The notes: generated by a model from the letters alone, not told the origin. 64,000 nt of DNA from Rhizobium terrae (GCF_003425685.1 NZ_QJKM01000012.1:1-64000); one strand, 5' to 3'. Counted from the first letter of the stretch, positions 43,244 to 54,743 are shown. Made by a program: numbers and translations.

Positions 43244-43360
43244 CAAGCGAAATGCGGTATGCCGCGGTTCTTCAAGCGTTTCGACTGTCCAATCTGGGCC
43301 GTAGTTGACCATGGCCAAGGATTCCGCGAAACATGAGAACAATTCTCCATATTCGGAGAT

Positions 43361-44197
43361 ATGTCCGAACGGAAATGCCCTATGACACTGAATGTAATTG
43401 CGCGGGAAGCCGCGGATGACAACGGACCAATCCTTTCGCTGAAGGATGTGAGCTTTGCGATCGAGGGCCGCATCCTTCTGCACCCGCTGACCCTCGATCT
43501 CGCGTCGGGCAAATCCATTGCGCTGATCGGTCATAACGGCTCCGGCAAATCGACGCTCTTAAAGATTATCGGACGACAGCAGTCACCAACCGGCGGCACG
43601 ATCCATTTCGAAGGAAAACCGCAGGAGAACTGGGGAACGCGTGCCTTTGCCCGCCGGCTCGCCTATCTTCCGCAGCGGACGCCGGCGGCGCCCGGCATGC
43701 TGGTGAAGGAACTGGTGGCGCTTGGCCGCTATCCATGGCACGGGGCGCTAGGCCGTTTCAGCGCCACCGACAAGGCCAAGGTGGAGGAGGCGATCGAGCT
43801 CACGGGTATCGGTCCGTTTTCCGAACGGATGGTGGATACGCTCTCGGGCGGCGAACGCCAGCGCGTCTGGCTTGCCATGCTGGTCGCGCAGGATGCAACC
43901 TGTCTGCTTCTGGACGAGCCGATCTCTGCCCTCGACATCGGCCATCAGCTCGAAGTGCTGTCGCTCACGCACGATCTCTGCCGTGAAAAGGGCATCACCA
44001 TCGTGACGGTGCTACACGACGTCAACATGGCGGCCCGCTTCTGCGATGAAATCGTCGCGCTGCATTCCGGCCGGCTGATCGCCCACGGCGCGCCGGAAGA
44101 TGTCATGACACCGGAAGAGCTTGCCCGCATTTATGACGTGCGCATGGACATCATCCATCAACCGTCGAGCGGAAGACTGGTGGCACTGGCCCGGTAG
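43361..44197 (+). CDS. fhuC: Siderophore ABC transporter ATPase (FhuC type)
   Basis: A 278-residue ATPase of the iron-siderophore family: Walker A GHNGSGKSTLLKIIG, the FhuC-typical RRLAYLPQRTPAAPGMLVKELVALGRYPWHGALGRF, signature LSGGERQRVWLAMLVAQ, Walker B CLLLDEPISALDIGHQLEVL and switch TVLHDVNMAARFCD. Its natural partners are the FhuB-type permease and FhuD-type binding protein at 24.6-27.5 kb, which lack an ATPase. GGAGAT precedes the ATG at 43361; an in-frame ATG at 43382 is an alternative. Confidence 0.9.
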   Translation: MSERKCPMTLNVIAREAADDNGPILSLKDVSFAIEGRILLHPLTLDLASGKSIALIGHNGSGKSTLLKIIGRQQSPTGGTIHFEGKPQENWGTRAFARRLAYLPQRTPAAPGMLVKELVALGRYPWHGALGRFSATDKAKVEEAIELTGIGPFSERMVDTLSGGERQRVWLAMLVAQDATCLLLDEPISALDIGHQLEVLSLTHDLCREKGITIVTVLHDVNMAARFCDEIVALHSGRLIAHGAPEDVMTPEELARIYDVRMDIIHQPSSGRLVALAR

Positions 44198-44273
44198 AGA
44201 TTATCCTTTTTTCGAAAGGCATCCCGGCCTGCGAAGGGCGATGGGGCCGCCTCGAATGCACACAGCGATCGCT

Positions 44274-44966
44274 CTAGAAGCGACGGGCCCGCATGCGTTC
44301 AATGATGTGCCTGCCGGAGCCCTCCACATGCCGGCCGATGGCGCGCGCCGCGCCTTCCGGGTCCTGCGCCTTGATGCAGGCGATCAGTTCGCAATGTTCC
44401 TCCAGCACGTTCGACTGACGGCTGAGCGAAGTCGGAAAACCCCGGCTGATCGCCCAGAGGATCTGGCGATGACGCACCCAGAGATCGACTGCATGACGAT
44501 TGTAGTGACGGTCATACATCAGCCGATGGAACTGCAGGTCGAGATTGGAATGCTTCATTTCGTCGGCGAAGTTCAGGGCCTCGATCTCGGCCTGAATGCG
44601 CTCCAGTTCGTCGACATCCGCCTTGGTGGCAATGCCGACGAACCAACGGGTCAGCGCGGGTTCAATCAGAACCTCGATCTCGCAGATATCGCGGACGAAC
44701 TCCTCGTCGATTGGCCGCACACGGGCACCCCGGTTCGGCGTCATGATGACGAACCCTTCGCCGCGCAGCTGCTGCAGCGCCTCCCGAACCGGGTTCGTCG
44801 AGGTGCCCATTCGGCTTGCGAGCTCCGCCACCTTGAGCCGCTCGTTGGCCTTGACGCGCCCGTGAATGATGTCGTCGCGCAGCCGCTCGTAGATCGAGGA
44901 CCCCGTATCCTCCGTCAGGACATCGTGCTCGGAACCAGGCTGCCGAATGGTGCTGATCGTATTCAT
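44274..44966 (-). CDS. GntR-family regulator (FCD domain)
   Basis: A 230-residue regulator: the winged helix is visible in SSIYERLRDDIIHGRVKANERLKVAELASRMGTSTNPVREALQQLRGEGFVIMTPNRGARV, followed by an all-helical FCD domain with the metal-type pattern DLQFHRLMY and later histidines (EEHCELI, AIGRHVEGS). FCD regulators near uronate or aldonate genes often bind sugar acids. It is divergent from the transporter/mannonate-dehydratase operon and very probably controls it. Confidence 0.9.
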   Translation of the reverse strand: MNTISTIRQPGSEHDVLTEDTGSSIYERLRDDIIHGRVKANERLKVAELASRMGTSTNPVREALQQLRGEGFVIMTPNRGARVRPIDEEFVRDICEIEVLIEPALTRWFVGIATKADVDELERIQAEIEALNFADEMKHSNLDLQFHRLMYDRHYNRHAVDLWVRHRQILWAISRGFPTSLSRQSNVLEEHCELIACIKAQDPEGAARAIGRHVEGSGRHIIERMRARRF

Positions 44967-45023
44967 GGCCCTGCTTTTAATGCACTTTCCCGCCACTTGC
45001 CAAGAGCAAAACGCCCTGATTTA

Positions 45024-45048
45024 TACATTCATATTGACAAAGAATGTA
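45024..45048. promoter_or_regulatory. Candidate GntR operator over the transporter promoter
   Basis: TACATTC-N11-GAATGTA, a perfect inverted repeat in the divergent regulator-transporter region. It overlaps a TTGACA at 45034-45039 that is a likely -35 box of the transporter operon, so a bound protein would block transcription. Confidence 0.6.
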
Positions 45049-45135
45049 CGATCTGAAAACTTTCGTGCAACACAAGGGCCACCAAGGCCGTACTGGAGGA
45101 TTCCGGCTGAAGGCCGGTGCAGAGGAGGAGAGAAT

Positions 45136-47070
45136 ATGGGTTACCAGCACACGCTGCGTGGCCTCGTCCTGTCGACGGGGCTTTTGACGACCGCGCTCAT
45201 GGGCACGATAGCCTGGGCAGCGGATTACAAGCAGGCGCCTATGCTCGACGAGCAGGTGAAGTCCGGCAAGATTCCGGCCGTGGAACAGCGCCTTCCCGAA
45301 AAGCCTTATGTCGAGACCATGATCGACGGCGTCGGCAAGTACGGCGGCACGCTGCGCACCACGATTCTTGCCAATGGCGACCAGTACAACCTGACCCGCA
45401 CCATCGCCAACGAACTGCTCGTCCGCTGGGACCCAAAGTGGCAGAAGGTCATGCCGTCGCTGGCCGAAGAGTTCAAGGCATCCGACGACGCGACGACCTA
45501 TACGTTCAAGCTCCGCAAGGGTCTGAAATGGAGCGACGGCCAGCCGTTCAACGCCGACGACATCATGTTCTGGTACGAAGACGTATTCATGAACGCAGCA
45601 CTTTCGCCGGCCAAGAACCCGACCTTCACGGTCGCCGGCAAGCCGGTCAAGGTCACCAAGATCGATGATCTGACCGTCGAATTCAAGTTCGAGTCGCCCT
45701 ACGGCCTGTTTATCCAGCAACTCGCCTATGGCCAGGGTCACCTGCCGGTGATCTACCCGAAGCACTACCTCAAGCAGTTCCACGAGAAATACAACAAGGA
45801 CGGCATTCCGGCGCTGCTGAAGGCCAATCCGGCCGCCGGCGACTGGGTGGCGCTGTTCAACTCCAAGGTTTCGCTGACCTTCCAGCCGCCCTATTGGCAG
45901 AACCTTGCCCTGCCGACGCTGAACCCGTGGATACTCACTGTTCCCTATGCCGACAGCGAGCGCGTCGTCGCCACCCGCAATCCCTATTACTGGAAGGTCG
46001 ATACCGCCGGTAATCAATTGCCTTACATCGACGGCATCACCTGGGCGAAGCTCGACGACCCGCAGCTGATGGCGCTGAAGATGACGTCGGGCGAGTTCGA
46101 TTTCGCCTTCCGCCACATCAACAACTCGACCTTCAAATCGGTCCTGTTCGACGGCCAGAAGACGGGCAATTATAAGTTCGTCGACGTCAAGGACCTGCCT
46201 GCCAACGACGCGGTCATCCTCTTGAACCTCAACTCCACCGATCCGGTGAAGCGCAAGATCTTCCAGAACAAGGATTTCCGCATCGCGCTCAGCCGCGCCA
46301 TCAATCGGCAGGAGATCATCGATCTCGTTTATGTCGGGCAGGGGGCTCCGGCACAGGTCGCGGTTCAGCCCGAGCACGAGCTTTTCAACGAGCGCGAGGC
46401 CAAACAGTATACCGAGTTCGATCCCAAGGCTTCCGCGGCGATCCTCGACAAGATCATGCCGAAGAAGGATGCCGAAGGTTTCCGTCTCGACGAGACCGGC
46501 AAGCGTTTCACCATCAACTTCATGGTCGCCGACGTCTTCGGCCTGTCCTATCCGGACGTGATGCAGATGGTGCAGAAATACGCCAAGGACATCGGTATCG
46601 ACATCCAGCTGCGCACCACCGACCGCGCCCGCCTCAACACCATGTGGGCAGCCAACGAGCAGGACGCCTATATCTGGAATTGCGTCGGCGGCCTTTCGGA
46701 AGTCTATACCGATCCGCGTTGCTACATGCCGTTCCAGAAGGCCGACATCTTCTTCGCCATGAAGTGGAGCGAGTGGTACTCCAACCACGCGACCGGCGAG
46801 GAACCTCCCCAGGCGATCAAGGACCTGATGGCCGCCTATGACAAGGTCAACGCCGCTGTCACCGACGACGACCGTCGCCAGAAGATGAAGGACTTCCTCA
46901 ATCTCTCGGCCGACAACTTCCTGAACATCGGCATCTCGCGCCCCATGCCGAAATACATGATGACCTCGACCAACCTGAAGAATGTCGTGAACGGTATCCC
47001 GATCACCGGCAACCTCTGGCACCCGGCCCCGACGCTGACCCAGTGGTATTTCGACAAGCCGACCAAGTAA
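45136..47070 (+). CDS. Extracellular substrate-binding protein, family 5 (peptide/oligosaccharide type)
   Basis: A 644-residue family 5 binding protein, longer than classical DppA (about 535). Signal sequence MGYQHTLRGLVLSTGLLTTALMGTIAWA, then the family domain with YTFKLRKGLKWSDGQPFNADDIMFWYED and FRIALSRAINRQEIIDLVYVGQGAPA. The long form with a W-rich pocket is typical of Rhizobiales proteins that bind oligosaccharides or sugar-acid conjugates, not peptides (inference). GGAGGAGAG precedes the ATG. It heads a six-gene operon under a GntR regulator. Confidence 0.9.
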   Translation: MGYQHTLRGLVLSTGLLTTALMGTIAWAADYKQAPMLDEQVKSGKIPAVEQRLPEKPYVETMIDGVGKYGGTLRTTILANGDQYNLTRTIANELLVRWDPKWQKVMPSLAEEFKASDDATTYTFKLRKGLKWSDGQPFNADDIMFWYEDVFMNAALSPAKNPTFTVAGKPVKVTKIDDLTVEFKFESPYGLFIQQLAYGQGHLPVIYPKHYLKQFHEKYNKDGIPALLKANPAAGDWVALFNSKVSLTFQPPYWQNLALPTLNPWILTVPYADSERVVATRNPYYWKVDTAGNQLPYIDGITWAKLDDPQLMALKMTSGEFDFAFRHINNSTFKSVLFDGQKTGNYKFVDVKDLPANDAVILLNLNSTDPVKRKIFQNKDFRIALSRAINRQEIIDLVYVGQGAPAQVAVQPEHELFNEREAKQYTEFDPKASAAILDKIMPKKDAEGFRLDETGKRFTINFMVADVFGLSYPDVMQMVQKYAKDIGIDIQLRTTDRARLNTMWAANEQDAYIWNCVGGLSEVYTDPRCYMPFQKADIFFAMKWSEWYSNHATGEEPPQAIKDLMAAYDKVNAAVTDDDRRQKMKDFLNLSADNFLNIGISRPMPKYMMTSTNLKNVVNGIPITGNLWHPAPTLTQWYFDKPTK

Positions 47071-47114
47071 GTCTCCTCCCGAGACTGGATGGGAGGTTTT
47101 GCCAAGATAGCTTT

Positions 47115-47228
47115 GCCCCTCATCCGCCTGCCGGCACCTTCTCCCCGTAATGACGGGGAGAAGGACGCAAGTGGCAAGCTCTGACATTCCCTCTCCCCGC
47201 GCGCGGGGAGAGGGCCAGGGTGAGGGGC
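47115..47228. repeat. RIME-like palindromic intergenic repeat
   Basis: A 114-bp element bounded by GCCCCTCAT and TGAGGGGC with two internal perfect hairpins: CCTTCTCCCCGT..ACGGGGAGAAGG and CCCTCTCCCCGC..GCGGGGAGAGGG. This is the layout of rhizobial intergenic mosaic elements (RIME1 type), which are scattered in non-coding DNA of Rhizobiales. Here it separates the binding-protein gene from its permease and probably folds in the mRNA. Confidence 0.75.
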
Positions 47229-47275
47229 AAATCCCGCCCACCCAAACTTCTGCTGAAAACAGAACGGCAAAATTC

Positions 47276-48262
47276 ATGCTCCGTTACGTACTCAAGCGGC
47301 TGGTGTTCGCGATCCCGACACTGTTTGCCGTCTCCATCATCGCCTTCATCATCATCCAGCTGCCGCCGGGCGACTATCTGACGACGCTCATGGCCGACTG
47401 GGCGAGCCAGGGCGGCGCGGTGGAAGCCGGTACTGTTGCTGCCATGCGCGAGCGCTACGGCCTCGATCAGGCTCTCTATTTCCAGTATTACAAATGGATG
47501 TGGGGCATCCTCACCCAGGGCGATTTCGGCATTTCGTTCGAACTCGGCAAGCCGGTGACGGAGCTGATCTGGAACCGCCTTGGCTTCTCGCTGCTGCTCT
47601 CCGTGCTGACGCTCTGCTTCGTCTGGGCGATCGCCATCCCGATCGGCATCCTGTCGGCGGTGCGGCAATATTCGATCTCGGATTATTTCGCGACCTTCCT
47701 CGCCTTCTTCTTCCTCGCCGTGCCGGACCTCCTGATGGCGCTGTCGGCCATGTACATCATGTCCACTTGGTTCGGCCAAAGCGTCGGCGGCCTGTTCTCG
47801 CCGGACTATGTCGATGCGGACTGGAGCTTTGGAAAGCTCATCGATTTCGCCGGACATGTCTGGCTGCCGGTCGTCGTCATCGGGCTCGGGTCGCTCGCGG
47901 CCCTGGTCCGCATCATGCGCGCCAACCTGCTTGATGAGCTTTCAAAGCCCTATGTCACCACCGCGCGCGCCAAGGGCATGTCGGAATTCGAGCTTTTGAT
48001 CCGCTACCCGGTGCGGCTGGCGCTCAATCCGCTGATCTCGACGCTCGGCTGGATCCTGCCGGCGGTCATTTCGGGCGAGATTATCGTCTCGGTCGTCATG
48101 AGCCTGCCCACCACCGGCCCGCTGTTGCTGCGTGCCCTCCTGGCTCAGGACATGTATCTCGCCGGTTCGCTCATCCTGCTGATCTCGGTTCTCACCATTA
48201 TCGGCACGCTGATTTCGGACATCCTGCTCGCTCTCACCGACCCGCGGATCCGGTTCCAATGA
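47276..48262 (+). CDS. ABC transporter permease (DppB/OppB type)
   Basis: A 328-residue permease with six hydrophobic helices. It opens with MLRYVLKRLVFAIPTLFAVSIIAFIIIQLPPGD, shows the family GDFGISFELGKPVTELIWNRLGFSLLLSV and the EAA coupling loop SKPYVTTARAKGMSEFELLIRYPVRLALNPLI. The start has no good ribosome binding site, and the preceding repeat may tune its translation. Its end overlaps the next permease gene by 4 bp. Confidence 0.92.
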   Translation: MLRYVLKRLVFAIPTLFAVSIIAFIIIQLPPGDYLTTLMADWASQGGAVEAGTVAAMRERYGLDQALYFQYYKWMWGILTQGDFGISFELGKPVTELIWNRLGFSLLLSVLTLCFVWAIAIPIGILSAVRQYSISDYFATFLAFFFLAVPDLLMALSAMYIMSTWFGQSVGGLFSPDYVDADWSFGKLIDFAGHVWLPVVVIGLGSLAALVRIMRANLLDELSKPYVTTARAKGMSEFELLIRYPVRLALNPLISTLGWILPAVISGEIIVSVVMSLPTTGPLLLRALLAQDMYLAGSLILLISVLTIIGTLISDILLALTDPRIRFQ

Positions 48263-49409
48263 CAGATATCACCAGCCTCCCGCCGGATACCGGCCCTTCG
48301 CTCGACCTGCGCAACAAGGACATTGCCGTTGCCGGCCAATGGCGCCTGTTCTGGCTCAAGTTCAAGAAGCACAAGATCGCGCTCGTCTCATTGGTCGTGA
48401 TCGTCTTCATGTACCTCGTCGCGGCATTCGCGGATTTCATCGCGCCCTTCGATCCGAACGCGACGAATGCGCGCTTCACCTATGCGCCGCCGCAGGGCCT
48501 TTCGCTGTTCCATGACGGCTCGTTCCAGCCGAACGTCAAACAGCTGAAGATGACGCTGAATAAGGAATCGATGCGCCGCGAATTCCAGCCGGACCTGGCC
48601 AAACCGCTCAAGGTCGGTTTCTTCGTCAAGGCGGCGCAGCCTTATGACCTGCTCGGCTTCATCCCCATGCAGACCAAGCTCTTCGGTTTGACCGACCCGC
48701 AGATCGGCGACAGTCTTTATATCTTCGGCGCCGACCGCCTCGGCCGCGATATCTTCAGCCGCGTCGTGCACGGCGCCAAGATTTCGCTCTCCATCGGCCT
48801 TGTCGGCGTCTTCATGAGCCTCATTCTCGGGGTGACGATCGGCGGTATTTCCGGCTTCTTCGGCGGCTGGCTCGATCTCGGCATCCAGCGCGGCATCGAA
48901 CTACTCCGCTCGATCCCGACCATTCCGCTGTGGATGGGTCTTGCCGCCGCGATCCCCGTCGGCTGGCCGCCGCTCCGGACCTATTTCGTCATCACGCTCA
49001 TCGTTTCGCTGATCGGCTGGACAAGCCTTGCCCGCGAAGTGCGCGGAAAATTCCTGTCGCTCAGGAGCGAGGATTTCGTCATCGCTGCGCGGCTCGACGG
49101 CATGAGCGAGATCGGCATCATCTTCAACCATCTCGTGCCGTCCTTCATGAGCCACATCATCGCGACGCTGACGCTTGCCATCCCGTCGATGATCCTTGCC
49201 GAGACGGCGCTGTCCTTCCTCGGCATCGGGTTACAGCCGCCGATCATCTCCTGGGGCGTGCTGCTGCAGGAGGCGCAGAACATCCGTGCGGTGGCGCAAG
49301 CGCCCTGGCTGCTATTCACGCCGGCCGCCGCGATCGTCATCTCGGTCCTGTCCCTCAACTTCCTCGGCGATGGCCTCCGCGATGCCGCAGACCCATACGA
49401 GTCGGTGTC

Positions 49410-49413
<4 letters not shown>
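48259..49413 (+). CDS. ABC transporter permease (DppC/OppC type)
   Basis: A 384-residue permease. After an N-terminal cytoplasmic part and first helix (residues 40-62) it has an unusually large periplasmic insert of about 100 residues with ARFTYAPPQGLSLFHDGSFQPN, then the standard core with LGRDIFSRVVHGAKISLSIGLVGVFMSLILGV and coupling loop SEDFVIAARLDGMSEIGIIFNHLVPS. The insert is typical of the long-binding-protein subgroup and not of DppC. ATGA overlaps on both sides. Confidence 0.92.
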
Positions 49414-51134
<1,721 letters not shown>

Positions 51135-51137
51135 GTC

Positions 51138-52346
51138 ATGAAAATTACCGACGTCAAAATTATTGTCTGCTCGCCGGGACGCAATTTCGTCACCGTCAAG
51201 ATCTTCACCGACGAAGGCCTGACGGGGGTCGGCGACGCGACGCTGAACGGCCGCGAAAAGGCGGTCGTCGCCTATCTGCAGGATCATCTCGCACCGCTGC
51301 TGATCGGCCGCGATCCGAGCCGAATCGAGGATATCTGGCAGTATTTCTATAAAGGTGCCTATTGGCGCCGCGGCCCGGTGACCATGGCGGCGATCGCCGG
51401 CATCGATACGGCGCTCTGGGACATCAAGGCCAAGGCTGCCAACATGCCGCTCTACCAGCTTCTCGGCGGCGCCAGCCGCGAGAAGGTGCTGTGCTACACC
51501 CATGCGCAGGGCACGGATATCGCCGAGGCGATCGAGGCGGTCGGCACGCGCATCGAGCAGGGCTACAAGGCGATCCGCGTGCAGGTCGGCATTCCGGGCC
51601 TGCCGGACGTCTACGGTACCGGCAAGAAATCGGTGACCAACAACGCGGCCGACGACGCATTCCCGCATGAGGAAGTCTGGTCGACCTCGAAGTATATGCG
51701 GCACGTGCCGAAACTGTTTGAAGCGGTCCGCGAGGCCTATGGCCCGGATATCGAACTGCTGCACGACACACACCACCGCCTGACGCCGATCGAGGCGGCC
51801 CGGCTCGGCAAGGATCTCGAATTCGCCCGGCTGTTCTGGCTGGAAGATACGGTTGCTGCCGAACATCAGGAAGGTTTCCGGCTGATCCGCAAGCACACCA
51901 CCACACCGCTTGCCGTCGGGGAGGTGTTCAACACGATCTGGGACGCGCGCCTTTTGATCGAGGAACAACTGATCGACTATATCCGCACCACGACGGTGCA
52001 TGCCGGCGGCATTACCGCGCTTCGTCGCATCATGGATTTCGCCGGCGTCTACAATGTCCGCACCGCCTGCCACGGCGCGATGGACATGTCGCCGATCTGC
52101 CTCGGCGCCAACCTGCATCTCGACCTCTGGGTCCCGAATTTCGGCATTCAGGAATATTCCGGCTACCTGCCGGAAATCCTCGAAGTCTTCCCGAGCGCCT
52201 GGAGCCTCAATGACGGCTATCTGCATCCCGGCGAGGCGATCGGCCACGGCGCCGATATCGATGAAAAGCTTGCGGAAAAATATCCTTACCAGCGCGCCTA
52301 TCTGCCGGTGAACCGTCTCGAAGACGGCACTCTTTGGCATTGGTGA
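51138..52346 (+). CDS. manD: D-mannonate dehydratase (ManD/RspA, enolase superfamily)
   Basis: A 402-residue enolase-superfamily enzyme with exactly the ManD length and the hallmark C-terminal [14 protein letters not shown]. It dehydrates D-mannonate (or D-gluconate) to 2-keto-3-deoxygluconate. Recognisable are the N-terminal [37 protein letters not shown], the metal-site and catalytic segments [38 protein letters not shown] and [11 protein letters not shown]. It is directly behind the transporter genes, implying that the imported compound yields mannonate or a related aldonate. Confidence 0.93.
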   Translation: MKITDVKIIVCSPGRNFVTVKIFTDEGLTGVGDATLNGREKAVVAYLQDHLAPLLIGRDPSRIEDIWQYFYKGAYWRRGPVTMAAIAGIDTALWDIKAKAANMPLYQLLGGASREKVLCYTHAQGTDIAEAIEAVGTRIEQGYKAIRVQVGIPGLPDVYGTGKKSVTNNAADDAFPHEEVWSTSKYMRHVPKLFEAVREAYGPDIELLHDTHHRLTPIEAARLGKDLEFARLFWLEDTVAAEHQEGFRLIRKHTTTPLAVGEVFNTIWDARLLIEEQLIDYIRTTTVHAGGITALRRIMDFAGVYNVRTACHGAMDMSPICLGANLHLDLWVPNFGIQEYSGYLPEILEVFPSAWSLNDGYLHPGEAIGHGADIDEKLAEKYPYQRAYLPVNRLEDGTLWHW

Positions 52347-52359
52347 TTCGGGGGACAAG

Positions 52360-53514
52360 ATGAAGATCACTGCGATCAAGAGCTATGCCGTCAAGGTCGG
52401 CATCCGCAACCAGCTTCTGGTGAAGGTCGAGACCGACCAGGGCATTTTCGGCTGGGGCGAAAGCGGTCTTTCCGGCCGCGAAAAGGCGGTCGTTGGTGCC
52501 CTCGAACATTACGCCGAATTCCTGCACGGCCGTGATCCGTTCAGGATCGGCGCGCTCTGGCAGGAAATGTACCGCAGCCAGTATTTCGAAGGCGGCCGGG
52601 TGCTGCAGGCGGCGATCTCGGCGATCGACATCGCGCTCTACGACATCAAGGGCAAGGCGCTCGGCGTGCCGGTCTACGAACTCTTGGGCGGCAAGCAGCG
52701 CGACCGCATCCCGACCTTCGCGACGACCTTCGCCGAGCCGGGGCCTGCCATGGTCGAACAGGCGCAGATGCTGGTCGAGCACGGCTGGACGGCGATGCGC
52801 CTGTCCCCCTCGGGCCATGAGAACAAGGAGATCTACGAACCGCGCGAGCATATCGCCACCACTGCCAAATGGTGCATGAAAACTCGCGAGGCGCTCGGAG
52901 ACGACATCGTGCTCGGCATCGACTATCACCATCGGCTCTCGGTCGCGGAAGCCGCGAGCTTCTGCCAGAAGATGCCGAAGGGCACGCTCGATTTCCTCGA
53001 AGAGCCGATCCGCGACGAGTCGCCGGGTTCCTACGAGGCGCTGCGGCGGATGACCGACATCCCCTTTGCGATCGGCGAGGAGTTTTCCTCGAAATGGCAG
53101 TTCCAGCCCTATATCGAACGCGACATCCACCAGTTCAACCGCCTCGACGTCTGCAATGTCGGCGGCCTGACGGAGAGCATGAAGGTCGCCGCATGGAGCG
53201 AGACCCACTACGTCGATATGATGCCGCACAATCCGCTCGGGCCGGTCTGCACCGCAGCGACAGTGCATTTCTCGGCGGCGGTGCCGAATTTCTCGTGGCT
53301 CGAAACCCGCAACAGCCCGGCCGAAACCCATCTCGGATTCGACAATTCGGATTTCTTCCCGGCCCAGCCGCGGCTGGAAGGGGCGTATTATCCGGTATCG
53401 GATGCGCCGGGGCTTGGCATCGAGGTCAATGAGGAGCTGATCGCCAGGCAGAGTTTTGAATTCTGGGAAGCGCCGCATCTGCGGCGGCGTGACGGATCGG
53501 TCACCAACTGGTAG
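52360..53514 (+). CDS. Galactonate-dehydratase-like enolase-superfamily enzyme
   Basis: A 384-residue mandelate-racemase-subgroup enzyme. It has the family metal site in IVLGIDYHHRLSV, LDFLEEPIRDES and FAIGEEFSSKWQ, and the late MMPHNPLGPVCTAATVHF block that contains the catalytic His typical of galactonate dehydratases (DgoD). The N-terminal capping domain is present. Product would be a 2-keto-3-deoxyaldonate. GGGGGACAAG precedes the ATG 13 bp after manD. With manD it suggests a sugar-acid degradation operon; exact substrate is not assigned. Confidence 0.88.
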   Translation: MKITAIKSYAVKVGIRNQLLVKVETDQGIFGWGESGLSGREKAVVGALEHYAEFLHGRDPFRIGALWQEMYRSQYFEGGRVLQAAISAIDIALYDIKGKALGVPVYELLGGKQRDRIPTFATTFAEPGPAMVEQAQMLVEHGWTAMRLSPSGHENKEIYEPREHIATTAKWCMKTREALGDDIVLGIDYHHRLSVAEAASFCQKMPKGTLDFLEEPIRDESPGSYEALRRMTDIPFAIGEEFSSKWQFQPYIERDIHQFNRLDVCNVGGLTESMKVAAWSETHYVDMMPHNPLGPVCTAATVHFSAAVPNFSWLETRNSPAETHLGFDNSDFFPAQPRLEGAYYPVSDAPGLGIEVNEELIARQSFEFWEAPHLRRRDGSVTNW

Positions 53515-53684
53515 ATATCGACAGTACCTGCGTCAGGTTTCCTGCTGAACCTTCGATGCAGATGCTGGTCTCTTCGTCGCCGTTCCGCAGGACCTCTGGG
53601 GAAACGGCCTGATTGCGCCGGCGCTATTGAAAGGCTTCGCGTCAACTGTCATATTAGAAGCGACAGATGACATGGAGACGCAAC

Positions 53685-54170
53685 ATGGCGGTTGCAGCAA
53701 AAACGATAAGCCTGGAAGAAACGAGTGGAGAACTGCAGAAAGTGGCGGCGCTGCTTGGCGGCAGCCGCCTCCTGTCGCGCCGGCTGACGAGCGCTCTCGA
53801 TGCGCATGAGCTTCTGTTACACGGGTTGCCGGCCTCGGCGGTGGATCATCTGGTCGGACAGCTGGTGTTCATCGGCAAAACGGAATCGCTTGAAAAAGCG
53901 GTCGGCATGAGCTTGCGTACCTGGCAGCGCCGCAAGGATGCGCCTTCCAAGCCATTGAGCCAGGAGCAGAGTGGACGCGCCTGGAAATTTGCCGAGATCC
54001 TAACAAAGGCGACCGACATCTTTGGAACGCAGGCGGAAGCCGAACAATGGCTGGAGCGGCCGGCGATCGGACTGGACCAGCGTCGCCCCATCGATCTTCT
54101 CGGGACGCCCGCCGGTGTCGAGCTGGTCGAAGACTATCTCGAACGGCTCGAATACGGCGTCTATGCATGA
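53685..54170 (+). CDS. Xre/MbcA/ParS-type antitoxin
   Basis: A 161-residue antitoxin of the Xre-RES module. The N-terminal part is helical, with a helix-turn-helix region in SLEKAVGMSLRTWQRRKDAP; the C-terminal toxin-binding domain (DUF2384) is seen in SRAWKFAEILTKATDIFGTQAEAEQWLERPAIGLDQRRPIDLLGTPAGVELVEDYLERLEYGVYA with the conserved PIDLL.T..G. The start at 53685 has GGAG upstream; an ATG six codons earlier is the alternative. Its stop overlaps the toxin start (ATGA). Confidence 0.9.
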   Translation: MAVAAKTISLEETSGELQKVAALLGGSRLLSRRLTSALDAHELLLHGLPASAVDHLVGQLVFIGKTESLEKAVGMSLRTWQRRKDAPSKPLSQEQSGRAWKFAEILTKATDIFGTQAEAEQWLERPAIGLDQRRPIDLLGTPAGVELVEDYLERLEYGVYA

Positions 54171-54676
54171 CGGTTCTGCCGATTGCGCTCGGCGGTTCCG
54201 AGCTCGTTGCCTGGCGACTCGATCAAACGGCTTACGCCGCAACGTGGGATAGCGGTGAAGGCGCTTATCGGGTCGGTGGCCGCTGGAACAGCAAGGGTAT
54301 GCGAGCGGTCTATTGCTCGATCGACCCCGCGACAGCCATTCTCGAAGTTGCGGTCCATAAGGGGTTTCGAGCCTTGGACACGGTTCACCATACCCTGACT
54401 GCGGCCGTCATCACCGATATGTCGGCTGTCCACGTTATCGATCCGGCCGAGCTTCCAAACCCGAACTGGCTGCGCCCGGGCATTCCGAGCGCCGGGCAAC
54501 AGGCATTTGGCGACGACCTTCTTCGCAGACATCGGTTCGTGGCGATCCCGAGCGCCGTATCGGCTCATAGCTGGAACCTGATCTTCACGGCAAGCCAGGC
54601 TGCAAGCGGTTATACGCTCAAATTCCAAGAGCCTTTTTCTCTCGATACGAGGCTGCACCCGCCGCCGGCGAGGTAA
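54167..54676 (+). CDS. RES-domain toxin
   Basis: A 169-residue RES toxin. The family residues are seen: early arginine in LVAWRLDQTAY, GAYRVGGRWNSKGMRAVYCSIDPATAILEVAVHKGF (with the RES-type R, E and aromatic residues) and the late serine in PSAVSAHSWNLIF. RES toxins degrade NAD+ or ADP-ribosylate a metabolic enzyme; the antitoxin blocks the active site. Paired by ATGA overlap with the upstream antitoxin. It lies between two converging uptake operons and could stabilise this replicon region. Confidence 0.9.
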   Translation: MTVLPIALGGSELVAWRLDQTAYAATWDSGEGAYRVGGRWNSKGMRAVYCSIDPATAILEVAVHKGFRALDTVHHTLTAAVITDMSAVHVIDPAELPNPNWLRPGIPSAGQQAFGDDLLRRHRFVAIPSAVSAHSWNLIFTASQAASGYTLKFQEPFSLDTRLHPPPAR

Positions 54677-54743
54677 GCAAAAAGAGCGAGCAGGCACCGG
54701 CACGCCCACACATGAATGCATCCAGATTGCAGTATCGAAGTCG

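Noticed and set aside
44977-47277. 766-codon minus-strand frame opposite the family 5 binding protein
   Set aside because: Composition typical of antisense frames (many Asp/Val/Arg/Leu), no domain; the opposite strand is a clear binding protein.
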